Shown: positions 35,010 to 44,341, numbered from the stretch's first letter. The stretch is DNA of 64,000 nt from Centipeda felix (GCF_900186465.1 NZ_LT891958.1:483604-547603); one strand, 5' to 3'. Notes: generated from the letters alone by a model not told the origin. Translations and numbers: made by a program.

Positions 35010-35588
35010 TTACGCAAGTATATCATATTTTCCTTCGCTGACCCACGCGCGGATGCTGCCCTTCTGCTGCAGATAGATCTCGATATTGCCGCGGTTGTAC
35101 TCGACGCGCGCACGGCTCGTGACATTCCAGTGCGGCGTCGTGCGCCCGACGGCCGGCTCGCCGGCGACCTCGCCGACGGTGAAATGCACCTCAGGATCAG
35201 GGATTGCCTGTGCGACAAGCACGCGGTTCTGGTCAGCGATACTCATCATATCGCGGTAAATCTGCTCGATGGCTACCTGACGTCCCGGTTTTGGCCCATC
35301 CTCGGCAAGCGACCACGCCATCTGCGTGTGCTTCGAGGTCCCCTCCTGAACCCCTTCAAAGCCCCGCTCCATATTCTCGCGGGCAAAATCCGAATCGCTG
35401 GTGTAGCCATAGCTATGCCGGCTCGGATAGCTGTCAATGAAAAGCTTCGGCTGGGTCGAGCCACGATTGGAGCGTGCCGTCTGCGTCTCCTGGTCATACT
35501 GCGGCTGCTGAATGCCAGAGTCCAGTGTATTCTTCTGCGACTGTATCCCGATCATCGGGAGTGTATGACGCACATTGAGGTAGAGCAT
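35010..35588 (-). CDS. yviE: DUF6470 flagellar-operon protein (YviE-like)
   Basis: A 192-residue protein between flgL and fliW, the position of B. subtilis yviE. It has PMIGIQSQKNTLD at the N-terminus and a C-terminal segment VEYNRGNIEIYLQQKGSIRAW. The function is unknown; it is conserved in Firmicute flagellar clusters. The ATG at 35588 is chosen because GAAAGGA then has normal spacing; the ATG three codons earlier sits on that site. Confidence 0.7.
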   Translation of the reverse strand: MLYLNVRHTLPMIGIQSQKNTLDSGIQQPQYDQETQTARSNRGSTQPKLFIDSYPSRHSYGYTSDSDFARENMERGFEGVQEGTSKHTQMAWSLAEDGPKPGRQVAIEQIYRDMMSIADQNRVLVAQAIPDPEVHFTVGEVAGEPAVGRTTPHWNVTSRARVEYNRGNIEIYLQQKGSIRAWVSEGKYDILA

Positions 35589-35629
35589 CAAGGGCATCCT
35601 TTCCCATCACTGCTTCGGTTCAGCGGCTC

Positions 35630-36964
35630 TTACCGCAGGTAATCCACAAGCGAAAGCGGCAAAATACGCGCACCCATCGAGAGCGACATGCTCATGACTG
35701 TCTGCTGCTGCATCATCTTCATCGCGAGCTCCGCGACGTCCGCCGACGAAACATTTGTGATATCGCGCGTGATGTTTTCCTTATAATCGGTGAGAACATC
35801 GGTCATATTCTTGTAGAGCTGGGTGCGTGCGCCCGTCTCCGTATGGGCCTGCAGCGTTACCTGGTTCGCCGCATCGGCGAGCGAGATGCCGTCCGAGCTA
35901 AGCCAATGCGGGTCGGCAGATTTCGTCTTGGCGTACACGGTCAGCATACTGTTCACCATCGCGGTCCCCGAGGGCTCGTTGCCCGAATTCTCGTCATCGA
36001 AGAGGTCACGCCCAAAGATATCGAGCCCCGTCTTGTTCACCGTGTCTGCCGTCGGTTCAACCGATCCATTTTGCTTAACCATCGAAATGTAGCGAAAATC
36101 GCCGTTGTAGGAAACGATCTGCTGGCGTACGGTCGAGAATTTCATCGTCACACCGCCCACACCGACCGACCATCCGGGATTGAGTACCTCTCCTGTATTC
36201 TTAAAATTATTCTTGATAAAGTTCGGGCCTGCGCCGCCATTCCCGATGGATGTCGCCTCGCCGGCCGCGGCAGCTTCTCCCACCGTCTTATACCCCTTGG
36301 CGAGCAGAGCCTTATACCCTTCCTGCACAAATTGCCGCGAGTAGACTGCGCCCGTCAGGGTGTTCATATAGTAGTTCTCTCCGTCACTGCCGTCGAGGGA
36401 GATCATCTGATGCAGGAAGTTTGCGCTCTTGTCATTGCTTGCGTCATTAAAGAAGGCTGCCTGCCGGTCATCGAGCGTTTTGGCAACACCGCGAAGCAGC
36501 GGCTTGTTCTCATCTGAGATGGAGAACGGTTGACGCAGATCTGCCTGCCCCGAGAAAATATAGCGGTCGCCGAGCTGTGTATTGCCGAGAGAAACGATCT
36601 GTTGGATCTCTGCTTTCATCTCACGTGCAATCGCGGGCCAGTCGCCGCCGTTCTCATCCTTATCGTCGTTCGCGCCCTGAATGGTCTTCGCCTTGAACGT
36701 CTTCTGAATGTCTTCCATCGAACTGAGGGCTGTCTGGGTTGTGTTCATCCATGAGATGCCCGCCTTGACGCTCGCCTGATAGCGGTCATTTTCGCCTTCG
36801 GAGACGTTGTAGCGCAGATAGCGCGAATAGTCCACGGAGTTGTCGGAGGGGCGATGAAGCTTCTTCCCATCGCCCTGTTCCATGAGCTTTGCTTTCGTGT
36901 AGTCCAGCTCATTCAAGTCTTTCTGATAGCGCTGCACCATGTAGTTACTGCTGATACGAATCAT
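35630..36964 (-). CDS. flgL: Flagellar hook-associated protein 3 FlgL
   Basis: A 444-residue hook-filament junction protein. The N-terminus MIRISSNYMVQRYQKDLNELDYTKAKLMEQGDGKK is flagellin-like (D0/D1), followed by RPSDNSVDYSRYLRY. The C-terminus has NVSSADVAELAMKMMQQQTVMSMSLSMGARILP. It is longer than the ~300 residues of many FlgLs owing to a central insertion. AGGGGATGA precedes the ATG, 11 bases after flgK. Confidence 0.93.
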   Translation of the reverse strand: MIRISSNYMVQRYQKDLNELDYTKAKLMEQGDGKKLHRPSDNSVDYSRYLRYNVSEGENDRYQASVKAGISWMNTTQTALSSMEDIQKTFKAKTIQGANDDKDENGGDWPAIAREMKAEIQQIVSLGNTQLGDRYIFSGQADLRQPFSISDENKPLLRGVAKTLDDRQAAFFNDASNDKSANFLHQMISLDGSDGENYYMNTLTGAVYSRQFVQEGYKALLAKGYKTVGEAAAAGEATSIGNGGAGPNFIKNNFKNTGEVLNPGWSVGVGGVTMKFSTVRQQIVSYNGDFRYISMVKQNGSVEPTADTVNKTGLDIFGRDLFDDENSGNEPSGTAMVNSMLTVYAKTKSADPHWLSSDGISLADAANQVTLQAHTETGARTQLYKNMTDVLTDYKENITRDITNVSSADVAELAMKMMQQQTVMSMSLSMGARILPLSLVDYLR

Positions 36965-36974
36965 CGTTCATCCC

Positions 36975-38699
36975 CTACCTTCCGACGACACCCGTGCTGT
37001 TGATGAGGCGATCCAGGATCTCGTCCATCGACGTCAGGACACGCGAGCATGCGCCGTAGCCCGTCTGGAACTTAATCATATTCGTCAATTCTTCGTTCCA
37101 GTCTACGCCTGCCGTCGACTGCCGCCACTGGTTGATCTGCACCATGAGGTCATCCTGCTGCTTCATCTTCTTGTCGAGGTTCTCGGCATCCGCACCGAGA
37201 TGGCTCATCACCGTGTTATAATATTGGTTAATCGAGACCGATCCGATCGGGCGGTCATGCGTCACAGAAAATCCTGTGAGGTTCATGATGTCTGCCGGAT
37301 TCATGGTGTTTTTCACATCCATGTTAAACAGCTTGCTCAGTTCAACAGCCAGTGATCCGTCTGCTGTTCCGTTGACATTTGCAAAATCATACGTCATACC
37401 GCCGGCAGAGATCGTCGCATTCTTGATTTGACGTGCAGCGACGAGGTTCTGTCCACCCTGCGCCATAAGCTGCTCACTGACCTGCAGCTCATTGATAATC
37501 TGGATGGAGCGCAGTTCATCGGGGGTCGCGGCCGTTGCCATTGTCACTGTGGCCGACGTCGGAGGAGGTCCACCGCTTGTCGTGCGTGTGATATTTACGC
37601 CATAGGCCTCGAGCCACCTGTCGCCCGTCGTCGGATGCACATGCCATACGTAGTTCATCTGGTCGTATGTGCCCGACGGGCTGGTGAACTTATTCCGACC
37701 GAAAAAATTCAACCACGACGTCGCATCCGCATCAATCCCCGCCCCCAGCTTGTGTACGCCGTTAAACGTCGTAAGGAGCGTCGCCGAGATGTCGGCAAGA
37801 TTGTCGATGTACTTCTTGTCCTGAACGATCGTATCCTGCAGTGCCCGCAGGACACCGCCCTGCGGGACATAGCCGATACCGCCCGCCTCCTTGATACGCA
37901 GCGTATAGTCGTTGATACCATAACGCACGTTGTCGATCGGCGGGCTCATCTCGATGGTGAGGTGACTGTCGCGCTGGACGAGTGTCATGCCGTTCGAGAC
38001 GACGGTGTATTGGCCGTTTGCCTCCTCATAGACATTGACGTTTGTGATCTCCGAAAGCTTGTCCACAAGGAGATCGCGCTGGTCACGCAGATCATTTGCC
38101 TTGCCGCCGTTGTTCTCGGCGAGCATGATGTTCTGGTTGAGGACAGCGATCTTTTCCGCGATACTGTTTGCCTTGCCGACCTGGATGCGCATTTCATCGT
38201 ACTGCGCCTTGATCTGATCCTGCAGCTGACGTGCACCCGTCTTGATGCGGTCCACGAGGTTGTTGCCCTTCGTCAGTACCGCTGTACGCGACGCTGAATC
38301 GCTCGCGTAGTCAGAGAGGTTGACCAACGCGCTGTAGAACTGCTGCATCGCGTTAAGAACGCCCGTCTCCTTTGCATCGTTAAAGACGGCCTGTGCCTTG
38401 TCGTAGTTCGTCTTGTACGTCTTATAGAGATTCTGCGTCGAGGTCTCCGACCAGAACTGCTTGTCCGCGTAGATGTTGCGTGCACGGTTCAGCGCGACGA
38501 CATCGACACCGCCGCCGACGTAGACATTCCCGTAGAGGGACGGCCGCTCCTGATAGTTCGTCGCCGCCGAGTCCACGCGCTGACGTGAGTACCCCTCTGT
38601 CGAGGCGTTGGTAATGTTGTGACCGGTCGTATCAAGCGAGAGCTGATTGTTCTGGATACCCCGCACCATCGTATTGAGCCCGGCAAATGTTGACCGCAT
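36975..38699 (-). CDS. flgK: Flagellar hook-associated protein 1 FlgK
   Basis: A 574-residue junction protein. The N-terminus FAGLNTMVRGIQNNQLSLDTTGHNITNASTEGYSRQRV is diagnostic. The C-terminus has NWNEEL-type sequence (VDWNEELTNMIKFQTGYGACSRVLTSMDEILDRLI). GAGGGAAT precedes the ATG. It lies between the two FlgN-like genes and flgL, as in other Firmicutes. Confidence 0.95.
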   Translation of the reverse strand: MRSTFAGLNTMVRGIQNNQLSLDTTGHNITNASTEGYSRQRVDSAATNYQERPSLYGNVYVGGGVDVVALNRARNIYADKQFWSETSTQNLYKTYKTNYDKAQAVFNDAKETGVLNAMQQFYSALVNLSDYASDSASRTAVLTKGNNLVDRIKTGARQLQDQIKAQYDEMRIQVGKANSIAEKIAVLNQNIMLAENNGGKANDLRDQRDLLVDKLSEITNVNVYEEANGQYTVVSNGMTLVQRDSHLTIEMSPPIDNVRYGINDYTLRIKEAGGIGYVPQGGVLRALQDTIVQDKKYIDNLADISATLLTTFNGVHKLGAGIDADATSWLNFFGRNKFTSPSGTYDQMNYVWHVHPTTGDRWLEAYGVNITRTTSGGPPPTSATVTMATAATPDELRSIQIINELQVSEQLMAQGGQNLVAARQIKNATISAGGMTYDFANVNGTADGSLAVELSKLFNMDVKNTMNPADIMNLTGFSVTHDRPIGSVSINQYYNTVMSHLGADAENLDKKMKQQDDLMVQINQWRQSTAGVDWNEELTNMIKFQTGYGACSRVLTSMDEILDRLINSTGVVGR

Positions 38700-38746
38700 A
38701 TTCCCTCACTCTTTTCCCTGTTTGGAAGTCCTGATTATTCCATCCG

Positions 38747-39238
38747 TTATACATCTGCGTCGAACATGGCGATCTCGCGCCGCAGTCCGACGGGCGGCCC
38801 TGCCACAGGCTGAGAGCATCCGTAGGTATCATCCGCCATCGTGCCCGAAACGACGTTGAGCTGATAGCGGATAAACTCTGCACTCTTTTCCAGCAGCTGC
38901 TCTGCCGTTCGCACGCGCTCACGCAGTCTCTCATGCCGTGTCTGCACAGCACGCATGGCACGTACTGCAGCGAAGTGCTCCCGTGGATTTGGCTCGCGTG
39001 CAACGGCGTCCGCCATGCTGTCTTCCTGCACCTCCGCGAGATACTCTTCCTGCCGCCGTGCGAGTGCACGTACCGCAGAGAGGCTCCGCTCAGCTGTCGC
39101 TGTTGCCTCGCTGATCCCCGCACCAAATGCACTGTGCTGGAGCGCGGCGACAAGCGCATCATAGGAGGCAAGTGCCTCCTCCGCGGCCGCGAGCTGCTCC
39201 TTCAGGAGCATGAGTGCCGCGCGGGTCTCATTCGTCAT
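38747..39238 (-). CDS. Unassigned helical flagellar-cluster protein
   Basis: A 163-residue predominantly helical protein (about 20-135 coiled-coil prone) inserted between flgN and flgK. It carries repeated Ala/Glu/Arg helices and the segment SAEFIRYQLNVVSGTM. It might be a second FlgN-like chaperone or a Selenomonas-type accessory. No defined motif was recognised. It begins 6 bases after flgN ends, so it is co-transcribed. Confidence 0.6.
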   Translation of the reverse strand: MTNETRAALMLLKEQLAAAEEALASYDALVAALQHSAFGAGISEATATAERSLSAVRALARRQEEYLAEVQEDSMADAVAREPNPREHFAAVRAMRAVQTRHERLRERVRTAEQLLEKSAEFIRYQLNVVSGTMADDTYGCSQPVAGPPVGLRREIAMFDADV

Positions 39239-39244
39239 GGCCGT

Positions 39245-39748
39245 TCACGCCTCATAGTCCAGGTTCTTGCGCAGATGCCGCACCTGCTCCGTGCCGCCGC
39301 TCCCGTACACGGGATCGACCACGGCGCCGCCAATGCGTCCGAGCTGGCGGTTCACTGCCATGAGTGCCCCCTCGATGAGGAGGGCATTCCCATCGCGCAG
39401 TTCCTTCGTCTCCGCGACGACTTTGCTCAGCCTGCGACTTGCCGCAAGCACACTGCGATGTACGGCATCGCTCGGAGCGAGGAGCGCCAGCTCCTCCATA
39501 TTCGTCTCGGCGCTCACGCCCGGCGTTCCCTTTGCAATGTTGGCGAGATGTGCGAGCCGATCCGTTTCAAGCCGCTCCACCGCACGCGCGAGAAAATCTT
39601 CCTCGGCGGTCAGTTTTTCGAGTGCCTCCATGTCGAGTGCGACGAGAATCTTGCGTTTCTTTTCCTGCACGGCACGGATCTTCTCATACTGACGCGAGAG
39701 CTCCTCGAGCGTCGCCGTAAATGCATTCCACATGAGCTGCTCCATCAA
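39245..39748 (-). CDS. flgN: FlgN-family flagellar chaperone
   Basis: A 167-residue helical protein. FlgN carries FlgK and FlgL to the export gate. The first half has the typical LEKLTAEEDFLARAVERLE and the second LIEGALMAVNRQL. The ATG overlaps the flgM stop (ATGA). Assignment rests on helical pattern and position after flgM. Confidence 0.75.
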   Translation of the reverse strand: MMEQLMWNAFTATLEELSRQYEKIRAVQEKKRKILVALDMEALEKLTAEEDFLARAVERLETDRLAHLANIAKGTPGVSAETNMEELALLAPSDAVHRSVLAASRRLSKVVAETKELRDGNALLIEGALMAVNRQLGRIGGAVVDPVYGSGGTEQVRHLRKNLDYEA

Positions 39749-40026
39749 TAGCGCATGGCGAGCATCTTTGCCGCGATCTCCGCCGAGGCCGGTGCATAGC
39801 TGCCGTTCTCGACACGTGCGGAGACCTCTGCAACGCGCTCCTTGCGGACATCGCTCATGCCGCGCAGCTGCTGCAGGATATCGCCAAAGCTCTGTGCCTC
39901 ACCCGAAAGCTCGAGTGCATCCGGTGCCTGCACGGCTCCCGCCGCATCCACACGGCGCGTTCCCGCTGCCGGTGCACCGGCGTAGAGTCTGCTCACTGCT
40001 GCGATTGTCTGATTTCTGATTAACAT
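39745..40026 (-). CDS. flgM: Anti-sigma-28 factor FlgM
   Basis: A 93-residue small protein ending RVENGSYAPASAEIAAKMLAMRY, the C-terminal helix that binds sigma-28 in FlgM. It also has VQAPDALELSGEAQSFGDILQQL. The longer frame upstream is rejected; the ATG at 40026 has AGGTGG before it. It is the first gene of the late flagellar cluster. Confidence 0.85.
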   Translation of the reverse strand: MLIRNQTIAAVSRLYAGAPAAGTRRVDAAGAVQAPDALELSGEAQSFGDILQQLRGMSDVRKERVAEVSARVENGSYAPASAEIAAKMLAMRY

Positions 40027-40095
40027 ATCGTTCACCACCTGTGTATCTCCGAACCGATCGCTGCGCGGCCTTCGCGTTCCCGCTGCGAAATGGGT

Positions 40096-40118
40096 TCGGA
40101 ATCCTTTCACCTTCTTTA
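40096..40118 (-). promoter_or_regulatory. Possible sigma-28 promoter of flgM
   Basis: On the minus strand TAAA (40118-40115) is followed after 15 bp by CCGA (40099-40096), close to TAAA-N15-GCCGATAT but with a poor right half. It lies between the yvyF terminator and flgM, where a promoter is required. Confidence 0.4.
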
Positions 40119-40130
40119 TCGAAAAAAAAA

Positions 40131-40166
40131 GATACGTACTTAAGATTTTTTTCTTAAGTACGTATC
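40131..40166 (-). terminator. Terminator of yvyF
   Basis: GATACGTACTTAAG and CTTAAGTACGTATC form a perfect 14-bp stem; on the minus strand it is followed by nine T residues. It separates yvyF from the flgM operon. Confidence 0.93.
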
Positions 40167-40174
40167 GGGAATTC

Positions 40175-40594
40175 TTACCTCCCGCCGAGGGTCACATAGC
40201 CGCGGCGACCGCTGCCGCCTTCCGAGGTGGTGCGCATGCCCGAGGCACTCTGCTTGCTGACAGCTGCCTTCAGCTCATCACGCATCTCCTTCTGGCACTT
40301 ATCGCAGTACTGCCCCTTCTGGATGGGCGAGCCACATTTTTCACACGGGTAAAAGAGCTCCACATTGCTCGAAAGAAACCGTCCTTCCCGGATCATTCGA
40401 CGGATGACAGGCTCCTGTATGCCTGTTGCCTCAACAATCTCTGGGATCTGACTCTTCGGATGGTCACGCACGTAGTCGATGATCTCCTTCTCCCACTTCT
40501 CTTCCTTCTCGCGGCAGTCCGCGCAGATGCGGGAGTTATTGATTGAAACGAACACCTTCCCGCAGCTCGAGCAGTTCTTCATCTTTCCTGCCAT
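40175..40594 (-). CDS. yvyF: YvyF-like flagellar-operon zinc-ribbon protein
   Basis: A 139-residue protein with two Cys-x2-Cys pairs at the N-terminus (CSSCGKVF and CADC) and two more (CEKCGSPIQKGQYCDKC). These enclose a helix-turn-helix-like core (IPEIVEATGIQEPVIRRMIREGRF). This is the TIGR03826/YvyF pattern found beside flgM in Firmicutes; a regulatory role is likely but unproven. GAGGAGAG precedes the ATG. The perfect terminator downstream makes it monocistronic. Confidence 0.85.
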   Translation of the reverse strand: MAGKMKNCSSCGKVFVSINNSRICADCREKEEKWEKEIIDYVRDHPKSQIPEIVEATGIQEPVIRRMIREGRFLSSNVELFYPCEKCGSPIQKGQYCDKCQKEMRDELKAAVSKQSASGMRTTSEGGSGRRGYVTLGGR

Positions 40595-40710
40595 CGGTCA
40601 AACTCTCCTCTCAAAACAGCGGATCGGCATATCGTAGATCCTATCTCATCTTCACATGTCATATTCTACAACAGTATGAGAGAAAAATCAACAAACAAAG
40701 ATTCGGCTTT

Positions 40711-42825
40711 CTACTTTGTCATCTTCCGTGCAAACATACCGCCCTCGGGCGTCAGAATGCGGCAGCTGTTCAGCACCACCGCGAGCGTCGCTGTATTGTG
40801 GATCGCGGCCGCCGCGAGCGGGCTGATCGCGCCGAGTGCGCCGAGCAGCATCGCCGACGAGTTGACGAGCAGCGTCGCCTTGAAATTCTGATGCACGAGA
40901 TGCATCGTCCGCCGTCCGAGGCGCAGCGCCTCCACGAGGCGGATTGGATCCTCCCCGTGAATTGTCACCGCCGAGGACTCGGCCGCAATATCCGTCTGGC
41001 GTCCGCCGAGGGAAACGCCGACATCGGCAAAGGCGAGTGCGGGCGCATCGTTGATGCCGTCGCCGACCATCATCACTGTCCCGCGCTGCTTCAGCTCGTT
41101 CACATAGCGCGATTTGTCCTCGGGCAGAATCTCCGCATGATAGGAGTCCACATCCATATCGCGCGCCACCTCTGCCGCGACCGCCTTAGAATCGCCCGTC
41201 AGCATGACGATCTCATCCACACCGCAGCGGCGCAGCTGATTCAGCGTCTTCTTCATCTTTGGACGGATGGGATCCTCAATCCCGATCACACCGATGAGGC
41301 GCGTGTCGCGCGCAACAAAGAGCACATTTTTGCCGGATGTCGACGCGGCGAGATCCTCCGGATCCGTCACGCCGTTCTCCTGCAGAAAACGGCGGCTGCC
41401 GACGCGGATCGTTCCGCCCGTAAAGCCCTCAAAATCCGGCACCTCAGCGAGCATTCCGCGCGCCACGATGGTCTTAGAGGAGCGGTGCTGCGGTGCCTGC
41501 CACGCCTTTTCCTCCACATACTTCTGGATTGCCACGGCGAGCGGATGCACGGAGTGCTCCTCAGCGGATGCCGCGAGCAGAATCATCTCCTTCTCCGTCA
41601 CCCCTGATGCCGTACGGATGAACGTGATCTCTGGGATGCCGACCGTCAGTGTGCCCGTCTTGTCGAGCACGACCGTATCCGTGCGTGCCAGCGCCTCAAT
41701 GTAGTTGCCGCCCTTGACGAGGATCCCGCGCTTGGCCGCTGCCGCAATCGCCGCTGACATCGCCGTCGCCGTCGAGAGCTTCAGGCCGCAGGAGAAGTCG
41801 ATGAAGAGCAGGTTCAGCACACGTCCCCAATCGCGCGTCGCCCCGTAGACAATCGCCGCCCCGAGGAAGGACACGGGCACGAGATAGTTCGCCATCTGAT
41901 CGGCAAAATTCTGCACGGGTGCGCGGCGCGTCTGTGCCTCCTCGACGAGGTGGACGATGTGTGCAAGCGACGTATCGCTGCCCACCTTCTCCACGGCGAT
42001 CACAAGCTCGCCTGCCTCGACCACGCTGCCCGCGTAGACCGGAGTGCCCTCCTTCTTCATCGCAGGGGCAGACTCGCCCGTCACGGACGCCTGCGTCACC
42101 GCCGCATTGCCGCGCAGAACGCGGCCGTCGATGACGATTTTCTCTCCCGCGTGCACAGCGATCGTATCACCAGGGCGTACCTCCTCCACGGGCACCTTGC
42201 GTTCCATCTCGCCATTCGGTGTCTGCTCCACGAGCCAGACATCGCGTTGGCCGAGGGACAGGAGCCCTGAGATGTGCGAGCGCGCCTTTTCCGCCGCGTA
42301 GCTCGTCAGCATCTCCGCCCCGTTGCTGAGCGCGAGGAGCATGAGGCTCGACTCGGGTTTCCCCGCGAGCACCGAGGCGATCACCGCCGTCGTCGTGAGC
42401 GTATCCGCATTCGGCTGCCGATCCTCGATCAGACCGCCGATGCCCGTCTTGATGAAATTGCGCGAAATCGCGAGCACGAGCAGCGAGCGCAGTACCTTCA
42501 CCGAGGCAAAGAGCTCGGGTGCACCGCGCCGCAGCAGCTCCATCGCCGCAAAGCTCGCGAGTGAGATCACTGCATCGCGGCGGAACTCCGCCAGCCGCTC
42601 CGTCGGCGTCACTGCCTTCTCTGCCGCCGCGCGCACGGCACGCTCTGCCGCTGTGAGGACGCGCGCCGTCGGGAGCGTCCCCACATGCCAGAGATCCACG
42701 TATTTCTCATGAGCGGATACCGCCACCACTGCAGGGAAGCGGCGCAGGCGCGCTGCGAGCTGCTGTGCATCCTCGCGCGGCAATGCCGCCGAGAGACGGA
42801 TCCGCTTGTGCATCACTCGTGTCAT
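40711..42825 (-). CDS. Heavy-metal P1B-type ATPase lacking the CPC motif
   Basis: A 704-residue metal pump. An N-terminal HMA2-like segment (about 1-60) has no CxxC. Membrane helices start near residue 85. TGES, DKTGTLT and GDGINDAPAL are intact. The metal-binding motif of the sixth membrane helix, CPC or SPC in known P1B ATPases, reads FSCGLKLST, so the central proline is gone. Metal specificity therefore cannot be read off. The ATG at 42825 gives an ATGA overlap with the upstream gene. It is the last of four genes, with two HMA2-like proteins upstream that could deliver the metal. Confidence 0.8.
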   Translation of the reverse strand: MTRVMHKRIRLSAALPREDAQQLAARLRRFPAVVAVSAHEKYVDLWHVGTLPTARVLTAAERAVRAAAEKAVTPTERLAEFRRDAVISLASFAAMELLRRGAPELFASVKVLRSLLVLAISRNFIKTGIGGLIEDRQPNADTLTTTAVIASVLAGKPESSLMLLALSNGAEMLTSYAAEKARSHISGLLSLGQRDVWLVEQTPNGEMERKVPVEEVRPGDTIAVHAGEKIVIDGRVLRGNAAVTQASVTGESAPAMKKEGTPVYAGSVVEAGELVIAVEKVGSDTSLAHIVHLVEEAQTRRAPVQNFADQMANYLVPVSFLGAAIVYGATRDWGRVLNLLFIDFSCGLKLSTATAMSAAIAAAAKRGILVKGGNYIEALARTDTVVLDKTGTLTVGIPEITFIRTASGVTEKEMILLAASAEEHSVHPLAVAIQKYVEEKAWQAPQHRSSKTIVARGMLAEVPDFEGFTGGTIRVGSRRFLQENGVTDPEDLAASTSGKNVLFVARDTRLIGVIGIEDPIRPKMKKTLNQLRRCGVDEIVMLTGDSKAVAAEVARDMDVDSYHAEILPEDKSRYVNELKQRGTVMMVGDGINDAPALAFADVGVSLGGRQTDIAAESSAVTIHGEDPIRLVEALRLGRRTMHLVHQNFKATLLVNSSAMLLGALGAISPLAAAAIHNTATLAVVLNSCRILTPEGGMFARKMTK

Positions 42826-43493
42826 ACCTTCCATCCCCTCATCAGCGACAGCGCCCACCAGAGCATCTGCGAGCCCGAGGGCGTATTATTGGAAATCACC
42901 AGCTGACGTATGCCGCGCATAATGAAAATCCCGGCGACAAGCGAACTCAGATCGAGGGCTCCGCCCGTATTCCGCTGGATCCATGCACTGAGCGACTCCA
43001 CCGAGCGGCGCACGCTCTTCGCGAGCGTCGCAGGCGGCTGCACCTTGCCCTCGGCAAAAATCGCGCACAACCCCTCCGCCAAAACGAGGACATGCGCCTC
43101 ATCCTCGGGCGCATAGATGAGCAGAATGCTGCCTGACACGGTATTCGTGCGCACGGCACGGATGAACGGCAGGCGCAGGAGGCGATCCTCCAGCACCCGG
43201 GCAAAGGCTTCCGTCAGATACGGCGTACGATAGCGGCGCCGTCCCGGCGAGGCGTGGACACAGGAAAAGGCCGCCGTCGGCACCGCGCAGGAAACCGGCA
43301 TGGCAGACGGCGCCTCCGTGCGCGCCAGCACATGTGGATGTGTTCCATGTGAGCGCTCCGATGCGGCGAACAGTCCGCCGCCCAGTCCATGCAGGATATT
43401 GCCCTCAGCAGGGCGCCCCCCTGTGCCGAGAATCATCTGACGCGCCATATTCGCCAGTGATGCGCCGAGCATCAGTCCGGACAGATACGTCAT
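42822..43493 (-). CDS. HMA2-domain protein with membrane segment
   Basis: A 223-residue protein. A ferredoxin-like HMA2 fold is suggested at about 90-165 (FARVLEDRLLRLPFIRAVRTNTVSGSILLIY). It lacks the CxxC metal site. C-terminal residues 185-215 are hydrophobic (LDLSSLVAGIFIMRGIRQLVI). Its partner is presumably the adjacent ATPase. It overlaps both neighbours by four bases. Confidence 0.65.
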   Translation of the reverse strand: MTYLSGLMLGASLANMARQMILGTGGRPAEGNILHGLGGGLFAASERSHGTHPHVLARTEAPSAMPVSCAVPTAAFSCVHASPGRRRYRTPYLTEAFARVLEDRLLRLPFIRAVRTNTVSGSILLIYAPEDEAHVLVLAEGLCAIFAEGKVQPPATLAKSVRRSVESLSAWIQRNTGGALDLSSLVAGIFIMRGIRQLVISNNTPSGSQMLWWALSLMRGWKV

Positions 43494-43801
43494 GATGCCC
43501 GCCTCCTCGCATGCGTGCGCATATAGTCCTCCACGCGGCGCAGCTCTGCATTCGCACGCAGACGCTCCGGCTCATACGTGATGAGAATCGATCCTGTTGC
43601 AATATTGGTATCCACACACTCGATCTCGGCGAGTGCGTTCAGCCGCTCATGCACCTGCTGTTCGAGTGAAGCATTGTTCACGAGCTGCTTGCTGTAGAGA
43701 CGCACGCGTCCCGGCATATAGGAAGCGACATCCGTCGAGCGGATGAACAGATCCATCGCCGAGTGCGGAATCGCATTCTTGATCGTATCGAAAATACTCA
43801 T
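43490..43801 (-). CDS. Small HMA2-like protein
   Basis: A 103-residue protein with an HMA2-type βαββαβ pattern: YMPGRVRLYSKQLVNN then VDTNIATGSILITYEPERL. There is no CxxC, so a direct soft-metal chaperone role is doubtful; a structural or regulatory role toward the ATPase is possible. The ATG at 43801 has AAGGGGG upstream, preferred to an ATG eight codons earlier without ribosome site. Confidence 0.65.
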   Translation of the reverse strand: MSIFDTIKNAIPHSAMDLFIRSTDVASYMPGRVRLYSKQLVNNASLEQQVHERLNALAEIECVDTNIATGSILITYEPERLRANAELRRVEDYMRTHARRRAS

Positions 43802-43883
43802 TGAAACCCCCTTCTCTTTATCCATATTTGTCGAAAAAGGGCTGCGCGCAGAGATGCGCAGCAGCCCCCGTGGCGTGGAAAAC

Positions 43884-44084
43884 TTACTTCTCCGATGCAG
43901 CCTGTGCCGCGATCAGATCCTCGAGCTCCTCCTTCTGACGCTGGAGCTCAGCGAGCGAGAGATCCGCCGTGCCGGCCTCGAGTGCCGCCAGCTGCTGCGT
44001 GCGCTCCTGCATGAAACGATAGCCAAAGATACCGGCAACAGCACCAACTGCAAGGCCAATCCAAAAATCCGTCTTCGAGAACAT
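43884..44084 (-). CDS. Small single-span membrane protein of the metal ATPase operon
   Basis: A 66-residue protein: one membrane helix (DFWIGLAVGAVAGIFGYRFM) followed by a charged helix (QRQKEELEDLIAAQ). It resembles YtxH-like small proteins. AAAGGAGG precedes the ATG. First gene of the four-gene operon; function unknown. Confidence 0.7.
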   Translation of the reverse strand: MFSKTDFWIGLAVGAVAGIFGYRFMQERTQQLAALEAGTADLSLAELQRQKEELEDLIAAQAASEK

Positions 44085-44341
44085 CGTGTCTCCTCCTTTT
44101 CCATATCGCTTTCCCGCGTCTGCCGAGACCTCCTCTGCAGCCCGTCGAAAGCTCCTTTATCCTCCTTGGCGCCTTGTCCCGCCATAGGGCAAGCATCTCA
44201 CGAATCCATAAGAAATGAATCCGAATAAAGAAAGACCGCCCGCTGGCAGCCTTGACGGATTCCTCCGTGAGACGATGATAATTCCTGCGCCGTGAGGTAT
44301 GACGAAGTCGCCATCCTCTCTGGAATCATCTTGTTGTTCTC
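44085..44341 (-). other. Long leader of the metal ATPase operon
   Basis: About 250 nt separate the promoter from the first start codon. It has a hairpin, CGGAGGAATCCG, and GC-rich segments, but matches no riboswitch class I can recognise by eye. No credible coding frame. Confidence 0.4.

Noticed and set aside
44085-44341. yybP-ykoY (Mn) or NiCo riboswitch
   Set aside because: The conserved core of neither class could be found by eye; left as an unexplained leader.
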